15,980 bases of DNA, taken from positions 1-15,980 of the forward strand of contig CAVGIU010000031.1 in NCBI GenBank assembly GCA_963629425.1, given 5' to 3'. The notes beneath the pieces are model-generated. The model had not been told where the DNA came from. It was given only the letters and a program-made list of their open reading frames with translations, and made no database searches. The first letter of the stretch is position 1. Every line of letters starts with the position of its first letter. Origin of the DNA: F23-B02 sp963629425 (GTDB lineage: Bacteria > Bacillota > Clostridia > Oscillospirales > Oscillospiraceae). Positions 8,327-15,448 of this stretch are shown piece by piece. A program made the translations under genes and the position numbers.

Positions 8327-10651
8327 TCAGTATCGTCCGAGTATGCTTTCGTCATCGGAAACGAGAGTCACCTCGATGACTGTTCCGTGCTTTACATTTG
8401 CTCCGGCCTTGACGCTCTGCGTTAGCACCCTTTGAGCTTCGGAGTCGCGCACCACGGTATTGCTGCGGGCAAACACTCCGTATTTGCTGAGTTCCTTAAC
8501 GGCCTCGGCATAGCTAAGGCCGCTTATGCCCGGCATTGTCTCAAGCGCCGCCGACGGGCTTGCATCGGCATAAACTATGACCGTACTGCCCTCGGCAATG
8601 ACGGTTCCCGTAAGCGGCAGCTGCGCCGTAACCGTGTTTCCGGCGCCGATGACGCGGCATTCAAAGCCTTCTTCGGCAAGCGCCTTTTTTGCCTCGTTAA
8701 CGCTCATGCCGTCAAGTTCAGGCACGGCTTTATCCGCGGTTTCCGAAGCGTCATCATACGCAGGCTCTATGCCCATATACGGCAGGATATCCGAAAACAT
8801 TTTGCCAACAGTCGGTGCCGCCATTTGGCCGCCGGAGACATACACGCCCGAGCCGCTGCCCGGAGTGTCGAGCATAACGAGAAGTGCGATCTGCGGATCG
8901 TCAGCCGGCGCAAAACCAATAAAAGACACGATATATTCCTTTTTGCCGGTCTGAGCCTCATAGCTTACCTTTTCGGACGTGCCGGTCTTGCCGCCGATGC
9001 GGTAGCCAGCGACGGCCGCGTTTCGACCGGTGCCCTCGTTGGGGTCGCCGACGACCTGCTCAAGGATCGAGCGCACGGTTTCGCTGGTTTCTTCGCTTAT
9101 TACCCTGCGCACAACTGTCGGCCTATGATTATACACCGCTCGGCCGTCTGCGTCCAGTAAACTTTCCACAACGTAAGGCTGCATAAGGTTCCCGCCGTTT
9201 ACGCATGCGCTTACCGCGGTTATAAGCTGCAGCGGCGTTATGGTAAAGGTTTGGCCGAAGGAGGCCGCAGCGAGCTGAGATTTGTTCTTCTCGCTGTAAA
9301 AGGTGTCCTCGCTCCACCATATGCTGCCGCTCTCTCCGCCGAGGTCTATACCGGTCTTGGCGGTGAGCTGCTGCGAGCTGTCGCCTGTAAGCTCCAAAAG
9401 TCCGAAGGCGTCGCAGTATTTATAAAATTCCTGCGCACCGACACGCATGCCTATGTTGACAAATGCCGCGTTGCACGAGTGCTGCACGGCCTGAGTGAGG
9501 CTTTGCGAGCCGTGACCCGTGGTCTTCCAACAGCGTACAGGGTTGGTTCTGCCCGGAACGCTTACGCTGCCGCCGCAAAAAAAGCTGTCATTAAGGCTAA
9601 CTTTACCCTCCTCGAGAGCCATGGAGAGCGTTATTATCTTAAACGTTGAGCCCGGCTCATATGTATCCGCCAGCATTTTATTGCGCCATTGCAGGCGCTG
9701 AGCGTCGGCAAGCAGCTGAGCCTTTTCCTCCTGAGTGGACGCTTCGTCTATGGTGCTTTTTGCTTCGTCGCTGACATCGAGGAAGTTATTGAGATCATAG
9801 CCTCCGATCGAGGCCATGGCAAGTATCTTGCCGGTCTTGACGTCCATCGCGATGGCGCCCGCTCCGTTTTGAATATCGTAGTCCTCGACCGCCTGATAAA
9901 GTGTTTTTTCAACATAATGCTGTATCGTAAGGTCGATGGTAGTCACAAGATCAAGCCCATTTTCCGCACCCGTATAACCCTCAAACCGGTCAAAAAGCAG
10001 ATCGGTGCCGTAGGCGTTTGCAAGGCGCATATATTTTCCCGCCGTACCACGCAGCGCCGAATTATACTGAGCCTCGACTCCGTCGAGCCCGTAGTTATCT
10101 GTTCCGACAAAACCTATTACATGGCAGGCGAGCGACGAGTAAGGGTAGTACCTCTTAGTATCGCTTTCAAGACGCACGCCCTTGAGCTTATATTCGTTTT
10201 TAAATTCGCGTACCTTATCGGCTGTCTCTTTTTCAACCTTACGCGCTACTGTGACATACCACGAACCGGTATTCGCGGTCTTTTTCAGTATATCCTCGCG
10301 GTCAAGGCTCAGTATTTCGGACAGTTTATCCGCGATAAGCTCCCTGTCCTCCTTATACATGGCGATCTCCGCCGGACTCAGGTAGACATTATCCACATTC
10401 GCGCTCATTGCGAGGATATTCATGTTGCAATCGTATATCGTTCCCCGCTCGGCGGAGCTGCCCGTCTCGCGCAGCTGCTGGCTTACGGCAAGCTCCTCAT
10501 ACTTATCATGGTCACGCACCTGCAGGATATAAAGCCGCACCGCCAGTACCGCAAACGCAAGTATGCCGCACACTGCCATGAGAAATAGTGTGCGGCGCAC
10601 CATCGTCCGATTCGGGCTGCTTACTGTTTTTTTACTTTCGGTTCTGCGCAT
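8327..10651 (-). CDS. spoVD: Class B penicillin-binding protein with two PASTA domains (SpoVD/PBP2B-like)
   Basis: Membrane-anchored D,D-transpeptidase that crosslinks septal or spore-cortex peptidoglycan, partner of the SEDS protein FtsW; 774 residues. Layout: basic tail, one transmembrane helix (about 19-41), dimerisation/pedestal domain (about 60-220), and the transpeptidase domain with SxxK as S335-T-F-K338, SxN as S392-C-N394 and KTG as K555-T-G557. Two PASTA repeats follow, about 642-697 and 703-767. B. subtilis has tandem pbpB and spoVD here; this cluster has a single gene, so one protein may do both jobs (inference). The ATG at 10651 has AAGGAG (10657-10662) 5 bases upstream. A 12-bp inverted repeat lies just before that site. 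The family is sure; the choice between SpoVD and vegetative PBP2B is not. Confidence 0.93.
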   Translation of the reverse strand: MRRTESKKTVSSPNRTMVRRTLFLMAVCGILAFAVLAVRLYILQVRDHDKYEELAVSQQLRETGSSAERGTIYDCNMNILAMSANVDNVYLSPAEIAMYKEDRELIADKLSEILSLDREDILKKTANTGSWYVTVARKVEKETADKVREFKNEYKLKGVRLESDTKRYYPYSSLACHVIGFVGTDNYGLDGVEAQYNSALRGTAGKYMRLANAYGTDLLFDRFEGYTGAENGLDLVTTIDLTIQHYVEKTLYQAVEDYDIQNGAGAIAMDVKTGKILAMASIGGYDLNNFLDVSDEAKSTIDEASTQEEKAQLLADAQRLQWRNKMLADTYEPGSTFKIITLSMALEEGKVSLNDSFFCGGSVSVPGRTNPVRCWKTTGHGSQSLTQAVQHSCNAAFVNIGMRVGAQEFYKYCDAFGLLELTGDSSQQLTAKTGIDLGGESGSIWWSEDTFYSEKNKSQLAAASFGQTFTITPLQLITAVSACVNGGNLMQPYVVESLLDADGRAVYNHRPTVVRRVISEETSETVRSILEQVVGDPNEGTGRNAAVAGYRIGGKTGTSEKVSYEAQTGKKEYIVSFIGFAPADDPQIALLVMLDTPGSGSGVYVSGGQMAAPTVGKMFSDILPYMGIEPAYDDASETADKAVPELDGMSVNEAKKALAEEGFECRVIGAGNTVTAQLPLTGTVIAEGSTVIVYADASPSAALETMPGISGLSYAEAVKELSKYGVFARSNTVVRDSEAQRVLTQSVKAGANVKHGTVIEVTLVSDDESILGRY

Positions 10652-10665
10652 AGCTGCTCCTTCCG

Positions 10666-10700
10666 GGCAAAAATATATTAGTACATACTATATTTTTGCC
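10666..10700. repeat. Inverted repeat between ftsL and spoVD
   Basis: Perfect 12-base arms (10666-10677 and 10689-10700, GGCAAAAATATA and its complement) flank an 11-base loop in the 65-base gap between ftsL and the PBP gene. In the minus-strand transcript the hairpin would end 4 bases before the AAGGAG ribosome site of the PBP gene. It is AT-rich with no T run suited to termination. It may tune translation or mRNA stability, or bind a protein; function unknown. Confidence 0.7.
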
Positions 10701-10716
10701 GCATGAAATATGCAGC

Positions 10717-11103
10717 TTATCCCTTATCGATCACCACTGCCTTATCCTCGGGCTCTGTATCTATCTTCTGCTCCCGGCGCTGAAGCGAGCTCTGCATTCC
10801 GAGCCTGTTCTTCGCGTTTTCCTCCAGCTCGTCAAGATTCTGAGCGAATTCATACTCTATGCGAAGCCGCCGGTTTTCCTCGTTAAGTGAGGCAAGCTCT
10901 CCGCTGAGATCTACGTTTCTGTCGTTTACCTCAGTTAGCTCAACGCGTATAAAAAGCGAGAAAATGAGCATTGCAGCACCGGCGAACGCAAAAACGAGCA
11001 TCAGCACTGTAGGTACCGCCTTTTTCAGTCTGCGTTCTGCTGCGGCAGTACGTTTTCTTTTTCGTTTTGAGCCGTATTGATATTCACAGCCGGGGCTTTT
11101 CAA
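10717..11103 (-). CDS. ftsL: Cell division protein FtsL
   Basis: Small bitopic divisome protein that forms a complex with FtsQ/DivIB and FtsB/DivIC; 128 residues. A strongly basic cytoplasmic tail (KRKRKR at 13-18) is followed by one transmembrane helix (about 30-53). An extracellular heptad coiled coil follows (about 54-88), then DELEENAKNRLGM (91-103), the typical end motif of FtsL/DivIC proteins. The start is TTG at 11103: an in-frame stop lies only two codons upstream, and the next start-like codons fall at the edge of or inside the membrane helix. A weak AAAGGG site (11115-11120) lies 11 bases upstream, inside the rsmH end. The gene starts 6 bases after the rsmH stop. The assignment relies on topology and position because sequence conservation is low. 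Confidence 0.9.
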   Translation of the reverse strand: MKSPGCEYQYGSKRKRKRTAAAERRLKKAVPTVLMLVFAFAGAAMLIFSLFIRVELTEVNDRNVDLSGELASLNEENRRLRIEYEFAQNLDELEENAKNRLGMQSSLQRREQKIDTEPEDKAVVIDKG

Positions 11104-11109
11104 AAGCTA

Positions 11110-12048
11110 CTACACCCTTTCGGCGACGCGGAGCTTTGCGCTTCTCGCACGCGGATTGAAGTTCAGCTCATCCTCATCCGGCAGTATCGGTTTTCTGTAT
11201 ACGCTCCTGAGCGTCTGCTTAAAACCGCAGATGCATATCGGAGCCTCTCTCGGGCAGGTGCAGCCGTTTTCCCTTGCGGCTATGCCCGTTTTTACTATTC
11301 TGTCCTCAAGCGAGTGGAAGCTTATGACGCACAGTCTGCCGCCGATCTTCAATCTGTCCGGCGCTGTTTTCATCATTTTGTCGACCGCGCCGAGCTCGTC
11401 GTTGACGGCGATCCTTATCGCCTGAAAGCTGCGCTTTGCCGGGTGCTGCTTTTCGCGCAGCGCCGCAGCGGGCATGGCAGAGCGAATTATATCGACAAGC
11501 TCGAGCGTTGTTTCTATCGGCTTTTCGCTTCTGTGTTCAATGATGCGCGAGGATATGCGCCGTGCGTAGCGCTCCTCGCCGAAATCGCGCAGGATACGCA
11601 CAAGCTCGGCCTCATCCCAGTCATTAACGACAGCGTATGCCGTGAGAGTACTCGTGTTATCCATACGCATATCAAGCGGAGCGTCGTTCATATACGAAAA
11701 TCCGCGTTCTGCCTCATCAAGCTGCGGCGACGACACGCCGAGATCAAAAAGCATTCCGTCCACAGTATCTATCCCAAGCTCATCGAGTATCTGCACAACA
11801 TCGCAGAAGTTCCCGTGAACGAGCGTCATTTTGTCGGCATACTTTGCGAGACGCTCGCCGGTGCGCCTGATGGCGCTTTCGTCGCGATCGATGCCTATCA
11901 GTCTACCGGTGTCAAGGTGCTTTAGTATCTGCTCGGAATGTCCGCCGAGGCCAAGAGTACCGTCAACATATATACCATCGGGCTTAATGTTGAGATTTTC
12001 TATACATTCATTCAAAAGTACCGATATGTGCTTTGCTTCATTTGGCAT
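11110..12048 (-). CDS. rsmH: 16S rRNA (cytosine-1402-N4) methyltransferase RsmH (MraW)
   Basis: S-adenosylmethionine-dependent enzyme that methylates N4 of C1402 in 16S rRNA at the ribosomal P site; 312 residues. The N-terminus KHISVLLNECI is typical. The SAM loop is VDGTLGLGGHSEQIL (28-42), followed by FDLGVSSPQLD (101-111), the inserted helical domain, ISFHSLEDRIVK (242-253) and NPRARSAKLR (298-307). A Cys-rich stretch CTCPREAPICICG (263-275), common in Bacillota RsmH, could bind metal. The start at 12048 has GGAG (12056-12059) 7 bases upstream and sits one base after the mraZ stop (TGACATG). The alternative at 12066 has no ribosome site. Confidence 0.97.
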   Translation of the reverse strand: MPNEAKHISVLLNECIENLNIKPDGIYVDGTLGLGGHSEQILKHLDTGRLIGIDRDESAIRRTGERLAKYADKMTLVHGNFCDVVQILDELGIDTVDGMLFDLGVSSPQLDEAERGFSYMNDAPLDMRMDNTSTLTAYAVVNDWDEAELVRILRDFGEERYARRISSRIIEHRSEKPIETTLELVDIIRSAMPAAALREKQHPAKRSFQAIRIAVNDELGAVDKMMKTAPDRLKIGGRLCVISFHSLEDRIVKTGIAARENGCTCPREAPICICGFKQTLRSVYRKPILPDEDELNFNPRARSAKLRVAERV

Positions 12049-12049
12049 G

Positions 12050-12466
12050 TCAAAACTCCAGTTCATCCATAACGGATGCGATATTCTCCGGCGTTATCTC
12101 GCTTTCGGAAAGTCTATCCCAGCTCTCCTCGTCCCAGATCTCGGCATGGTTATTGCAGCCGATGACTGCGACACTTTTGTTCAGGCGCGCATACTCGCGC
12201 AGATGCGCCGGGATGAGCGTGCGCCCCTGATTGTCAAGCTCGCACTTTGCCGCATATGCAAAAAGCGGGCGCATTTTGCGCTGCTTGACATAGCTCATTG
12301 CGTTTACCTTGTCGGAAAACTCTCTCCAGCTCTCGGCACTGTACACCGAAAGGCAGTTATCCATGGAAAGAGTGATATAGAACACGTCGCCAAGCTCATC
12401 GCGCAGCTTTGCCGGGATAAAAAGACGGCCCTTGCTGTCGATACTGTGCTTATATTCGCCTGTCAA
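12050..12466 (-). CDS. mraZ: Transcriptional regulator MraZ
   Basis: DNA-binding regulator that controls its own dcw operon; 138 residues from a TTG start. It consists of two AbrB-like (SpoVT/AbrB) half-domains, each with the conserved DxxxR: DSKGR (10-14) and DNQGR (78-82). The N-terminus TGEYKHSIDSKGRLFIPAK matches the family start almost exactly. The TTG at 12466 is preceded by GGAGGTGA with 8 bases between GGAGG and the start. The open frame runs upstream to 12568, but that would place the -10 box and operator inside the gene. First gene of the dcw operon; the stop is one base from the rsmH ATG. Probable octameric ring protein by analogy with studied homologues. Confidence 0.95.
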   Translation of the reverse strand: MTGEYKHSIDSKGRLFIPAKLRDELGDVFYITLSMDNCLSVYSAESWREFSDKVNAMSYVKQRKMRPLFAYAAKCELDNQGRTLIPAHLREYARLNKSVAVIGCNNHAEIWDEESWDRLSESEITPENIASVMDELEF

Positions 12467-12471
12467 CGCGT

Positions 12472-12479
12472 TCACCTCC
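12472..12479 (-). promoter_or_regulatory. Extended Shine-Dalgarno site of mraZ
   Basis: GGAGGTGA on the minus strand matches the 16S rRNA 3' end over eight bases. This compensates for the TTG start codon at 12466 and fixes it as the mraZ start. Confidence 0.85.
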
Positions 12480-12500
12480 GTTTTTCGCGCATTTTCGATG

Positions 12501-12532
12501 CACTTTGCACCACTTTGCGCCACTTCACTTTT
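12501..12532 (-). promoter_or_regulatory. MraZ operator: phased AAAGTG repeats
   Basis: On the minus strand, AAGTG-type boxes recur at exact 10-base steps: GAAGTGG (12520-12526), AAAGTGG (12510-12516) and AAAGTGC (12500-12506). A fourth AAAGTG (12527-12532) sits 6 bases ahead of them. AAAGTG boxes separated by three bases are the binding pattern described for MraZ in Mollicutes. The array begins just downstream of the -10 box and covers the predicted transcription start, so bound MraZ would block initiation (autorepression, inference). Confidence 0.85.
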
Positions 12533-12533
12533 G

Positions 12534-12562
12534 ATTATAGAGGCTGACAGGCAAAAATTCAA
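12534..12562 (-). promoter_or_regulatory. Sigma-A promoter of the dcw operon
   Basis: TTGAAT (-35, 12557-12562), a 17-base spacer and a perfect TATAAT (-10, 12534-12539) on the minus strand. Transcription would start near 12527 with a leader of about 60 bases that carries the MraZ boxes and the mraZ ribosome site. Confidence 0.88.
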
Positions 12563-12587
12563 GAACATTTTGGTAACATATCAAATT

Positions 12588-12618
12588 AAAAAGCAGCAGT
12601 CCGCACAAACTGCTGCTT
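12588..12618 (-). terminator. Rho-independent terminator of the regulator/acyl-CoA dehydrogenase operon
   Basis: On the minus strand, 6 bases after the dehydrogenase stop, a 10-bp perfect stem (arms 12591-12600 and 12609-12618, AAGCAGCAGT and its complement) with an 8-base loop runs into CTTTTT. It separates this operon from the mraZ promoter, whose -35 box starts about 25 bases further on. Confidence 0.85.
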
Positions 12619-12624
12619 ACATAT

Positions 12625-13764
12625 TTATTTGTTGGCCGAGTTTATGACGGCGTTTGAGATGATTATTTTGCATATCTCCGAGGTGCCTTCGGCTATGGTC
12701 AGCATCTGCGCGTCACGGAAGCAGCGGTCGACCTCAAAATCGCCGGACAGGCCGTTAGCGCCGTGTATCTGCCGCGCGCTTTTGCATATCTCGCAGGCAA
12801 GCTCCGTACTCATGAGCTTCGCGGCAGCTACATCAGCCGCCGCACCTCGCGCTTTTGCATCATACTGATCAGCCGCGCAATAGAGCATACATCTTGACGC
12901 TGACAGCTTCGAGTACATCTCAGCGAGCATGAAGGCTATGCCCTGATACGATGACAGATTGCGGCCGTATTTACCGGTGGCCGTTGAATAATCGTTTGCA
13001 AGCTCAAGCGCTCTTCCCGCTATGCCGGCAGCAATCGCCGATACGGCAAGCCTGCCGAGCTGGAGCGTCGGCTTCAAAAGCGCATAGCCCTGATTTTCCT
13101 CTCCGATCATATTTCCGGCAGGTATGCGGCAATTATGGAAGCTTACGCGCCCCGTCGGACAGCTGTTGAGACCGATCATGGGCGAACCTGTGTCGGCAGT
13201 CAATCCCTCGGTCTGAGCGTCGACGTAGAAAAGGCTTATGTCACGGCTGCGTCCGGTAAGCGCTGTTCGCGCAGCAACGAGATATCCGTCAGCCTTGCCG
13301 GCGGCGGTTATCCACGACTTTGATCCGTTTAGCACCCACTCATCGCCGAGGCTGATGGCCGTTGTGTTGATACCCAGAACATCCGACCCGCCGCTCTCCT
13401 CGCTTGTGGCGTAGGCGACGAGCTTATTAAGCTCAAAGCCCGGCTCGATGACCTCAGCCTTTAGCGGCTCGGATACGACGTTATTCATTATTTCAAACGC
13501 AAGAACGTGCGGAACGAGCGTAAGCGCGAGCGACGCGCTGCCGCGCGCAAGCTCCTCAAATATGACGCACATATCCGAGGCTCTGTAGCTGCCGTCCCGC
13601 ATGAGCTCCTTTCCTACCAGGCCGAGCTCGCCGCAGCGCTTTATCAGCTGCGTCGGAAACGCGCCGCTTCTGTCAAGCTCCTGAGCCTCGGGGATGACCT
13701 CCTCTCGCACGAAGCGCCTGACCTTATCCTCAAGTGCCTTTTGGCTTTCATTTAACATATACAT
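12625..13764 (-). CDS. Acyl-CoA dehydrogenase family protein
   Basis: FAD-dependent flavoenzyme that oxidises an acyl-CoA to the 2-enoyl-CoA, or runs in reverse in anaerobes, normally passing electrons to ETF; 379 residues, standard length. Helical N-terminal domain (1-115), then a beta domain with TSEESGGSD (120-128), a variant of the usual TEPxAGSD, and VLNGSKSWITAAG (144-156). The C-terminal helical domain ends with QIHGANGLSGDFEVDRCFRDA (332-352) and AEGTSEI (358-364). Glu359 sits at the catalytic-base position of short- and medium-chain enzymes. Substrate unknown. The ATG at 13764 has AAGGAG (13774-13779) 9 bases upstream, overlapping the end of the regulator gene, so the two are co-expressed. 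A second family member lies divergently at 15488. Confidence 0.93.
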   Translation of the reverse strand: MYMLNESQKALEDKVRRFVREEVIPEAQELDRSGAFPTQLIKRCGELGLVGKELMRDGSYRASDMCVIFEELARGSASLALTLVPHVLAFEIMNNVVSEPLKAEVIEPGFELNKLVAYATSEESGGSDVLGINTTAISLGDEWVLNGSKSWITAAGKADGYLVAARTALTGRSRDISLFYVDAQTEGLTADTGSPMIGLNSCPTGRVSFHNCRIPAGNMIGEENQGYALLKPTLQLGRLAVSAIAAGIAGRALELANDYSTATGKYGRNLSSYQGIAFMLAEMYSKLSASRCMLYCAADQYDAKARGAAADVAAAKLMSTELACEICKSARQIHGANGLSGDFEVDRCFRDAQMLTIAEGTSEICKIIISNAVINSANK

Positions 13765-13768
13765 CTTT

Positions 13769-15070
13769 TCATTCTCCTTGCTTTGCCGTGAACATGAGTA
13801 TCGCCTTGGTATACGAGCAGCTGTCGTCAAATATCTCTTCCTCGAGCGTACAGCCGAGCTCGCCGCGGCGGGTAAGCTTGCTTGAAAGCATGAGGCTTTC
13901 GTGGACCCCTATGGTTCTTGACGCGAAAAACGTTCCGCTTTCGATGACGCAGCCATCTCCCAAAAGCTTGGCTGCGTGACGTCGTGCCGCAGCCAAAACA
14001 ACGGGCAGAGTAAACTCCGACGGGTCTGCCTCTCCCCTGTTCGGGATCCGGATATTATAATACCGCTCCTCGTCTGAGTCGGACACGTCCGAAGCCTCAA
14101 GGAAGGATTCAAACAGCGGAGCTCCGCCGTTGCGGCCCGAAAACATGAAATAGCGCAGAACATCATTGGAATCCAAAACGCCGCTGACCTTATCTCCGTC
14201 TGTGACGGCGGCGATGCTGTTTCCGGAAAGGAGCATCTCCTCGGCGATCCTTGTCATGGGGGTTTCACAGTCAAAATGCATACATTTACCATCCGGGCGC
14301 AGTATACCGGAAATGCGCTGAGAAGGATTTGCCGCGAACGCCCTGGGAACGTCCAGCGCACCGCAGAGCCGCTGCTCCTCATCGACCACAGGATACGTCT
14401 GCAGCGATATATCCTCGCAAAGCTTGTGCCAGTCGGCGACAACATCGTTGTTATACAGATACTGCGGCATCTTCATCCACGTTTGAGCCTCATCGGTACT
14501 TTCGATGGCAGTGGAATTGAGCTTTTCAAGCAGCATCATTATCGTTCTGCTGTCCTGCAGAGCGCTTATGACGGAAAGTCCGCCGCGCTCGGCATTTATA
14601 AGCGTGAGCGGAGCCGCGCTCGCGCCGCCCGTAAGCATGAGGTTTGCTCCGAGCTCAACAATGAGAGCCTGCATATCCGGTCTGTCGCCGACCATACACA
14701 GGATATTAACATTCTCCTTTGCTTCCTTAGACAGAGCCCTTCGAAGCTGCTTCTCGCCGCCGTCACAGATGATAATGCGCTCTATCATTCTGTCGGCATC
14801 GGCAGGCTCAATAATCATTGTAAGCCCCAAAAGCTTTGCAGCCCGTTTGAGACTCACAGGCTCTGCCTCGCCCGCAGCGCACGAATCGATCTTAAACGTG
14901 CCGGACTTGGGCTTTGTGACAACAAGACCCTGCGCTTCGGCAGCTTTTATCGCCTTGTAAACAGTACCCACGCTCACGCCCAGCAGCTCTGACAGGCGTC
15001 GAACAGATATTTTTGTGCCGGCGTCGAGCTCCTTTATATAAGATAATATCAGCTCATTCTTAATTGACAT
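13769..15070 (-). CDS. Multidomain regulator: winged helix, DRTGG, CBS pair, hot-dog (YtoI-like)
   Basis: Probable ligand-sensing transcription factor; 433 residues. A GntR-like winged helix occupies about 1-60, with SVRRLSELLGVSVGTVYKAI as the helix-turn-helix. A DRTGG domain (about 73-185) shows GDRPDMQ and LTGG. Two CBS motifs follow (about 195-255 and 262-310), a pair that typically binds adenine nucleotides. The C-terminal part (about 335-430) has the size and pattern of a hot-dog/thioesterase fold, the fold FapR uses to sense malonyl-CoA. The order matches B. subtilis YtoI, whose role is poorly known. The ATG at 15070 has GGAG (15078-15081) 7 bases upstream. It is the first gene of the operon with the acyl-CoA dehydrogenase, 4 bases before it. 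Domain calls are by eye; the acyl-CoA ligand is inference. Confidence 0.85.
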   Translation of the reverse strand: MSIKNELILSYIKELDAGTKISVRRLSELLGVSVGTVYKAIKAAEAQGLVVTKPKSGTFKIDSCAAGEAEPVSLKRAAKLLGLTMIIEPADADRMIERIIICDGGEKQLRRALSKEAKENVNILCMVGDRPDMQALIVELGANLMLTGGASAAPLTLINAERGGLSVISALQDSRTIMMLLEKLNSTAIESTDEAQTWMKMPQYLYNNDVVADWHKLCEDISLQTYPVVDEEQRLCGALDVPRAFAANPSQRISGILRPDGKCMHFDCETPMTRIAEEMLLSGNSIAAVTDGDKVSGVLDSNDVLRYFMFSGRNGGAPLFESFLEASDVSDSDEERYYNIRIPNRGEADPSEFTLPVVLAAARRHAAKLLGDGCVIESGTFFASRTIGVHESLMLSSKLTRRGELGCTLEEEIFDDSCSYTKAILMFTAKQGE

Positions 15071-15107
15071 TCTATTTCTCCATCACTTCAGCATTATCTG
15101 TGCAGTT

Positions 15108-15136
15108 ATTATACCTATAATTTTGCCGGTCATCAA
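15108..15136 (-). promoter_or_regulatory. Sigma-A promoter of the regulator/dehydrogenase operon
   Basis: TTGATG (-35, 15131-15136), a 17-base spacer and a perfect TATAAT (-10, 15108-15113) on the minus strand. Predicted start near 15101 gives a leader of about 30 bases before the regulator ATG at 15070. Confidence 0.85.
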
Positions 15137-15149
15137 GGCTTTTTTCGAT

Positions 15150-15163
15150 ATTTGTTCACAAAT
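15150..15163. promoter_or_regulatory. Candidate operator palindrome ATTTGT-N2-ACAAAT
   Basis: A perfect 6+6 inverted repeat with a 2-base centre lies 13 bases upstream of the -35 box of the regulator promoter. Its size and symmetry suit a dimeric winged-helix protein, and the neighbouring regulator is the obvious candidate. Binding is inference. AT-rich palindromes of this size also arise by chance. Confidence 0.45.
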
Positions 15164-15313
15164 GGTAAGTCAAAAATATAACAGAATAAAACACAACTCA
15201 TCCGTACACACTAACCATAGCTGTAACTGTTGTATAATATTTAATGAAATCTGACAGCTTTTGGGCTCAAATATGTCAGAAAGCCGAAAACGATTAACAT
15301 TTAGCTTTTTGTG

Positions 15314-15342
15314 TTGACACTCTGTTGCAGTCATGTTATTCT
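15314..15342 (+). promoter_or_regulatory. Sigma-A promoter of the plus-strand acyl-CoA dehydrogenase
   Basis: A perfect TTGACA (-35, 15314-15319), a 17-base spacer and TATTCT (-10, 15337-15342). Transcription would start near 15349, leaving a leader of about 139 bases, long for a simple metabolic gene. Confidence 0.82.
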
Positions 15343-15358
15343 TTTCACAGCAAGAGAG

Positions 15359-15448
15359 TTGGTTTTCTATCAACCAAGTCAACCCGACAGTTACAGTTAC
15401 ATAACAGCTATGGCGATAGTTTCGTCGCCGTGTAATCTGTTATGTAAC
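15359..15448 (+). other. Structured 5' leader of the plus-strand acyl-CoA dehydrogenase
   Basis: Two hairpins can form in the transcript. The first is TTGGTT/AACCAA (15359-15364 and 15372-15377). The second is larger: 12-base perfect arms GTTACATAACAG and its complement (15396-15407 and 15437-15448) enclose an inner stem GGCGA/TCGCC (15412-15416 and 15425-15429), which U-A and G-U pairs extend by about three pairs. It ends 22 bases before the ribosome site. A T7 run (15459-15465) follows but is not adjacent to the stem, so a simple terminator is unlikely. It could be a cis-regulatory RNA, an mRNA stabiliser or a DNA operator with spaced arms. I recognise no known riboswitch class. Confidence 0.6.

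Noticed and set aside
8305..8355. murE start at 8355
   Set aside because: It lies inside the spoVD-like gene and adds a 17-residue acidic extension not seen in the family. The ATG at 8304 is preferred.
9689..10588. 299-residue plus-strand open frame opposite the spoVD-like gene
   Set aside because: Antisense shadow of a gene with intact catalytic motifs; no family features.
11077..11925. 282-residue plus-strand open frame opposite rsmH
   Set aside because: It overlaps rsmH in antisense and shows no domain or upstream ribosome site.
12049..12066. rsmH start at 12066
   Set aside because: No Shine-Dalgarno site precedes it, while the ATG at 12048 has GGAG at 7 bases and gives the usual N-terminus.
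12467..12568. Longer mraZ reading starting at 12568
   Set aside because: The extra 34 residues would cover the -10 box and the MraZ operator, do not resemble the family, and lack a ribosome site. The TTG at 12466 with GGAGGTGA is far better.
15233..15238. TATAAT on the plus strand as an additional promoter
   Set aside because: No -35-like hexamer is found 16-18 bases upstream; the TTGACA/TATTCT pair at 15314-15342 is much stronger.
15170..15382. 70-residue minus-strand open frame in the divergent region
   Set aside because: It overlaps both promoters and the leader, has no ribosome site, and its Cys/Asn/Leu-rich composition looks random.
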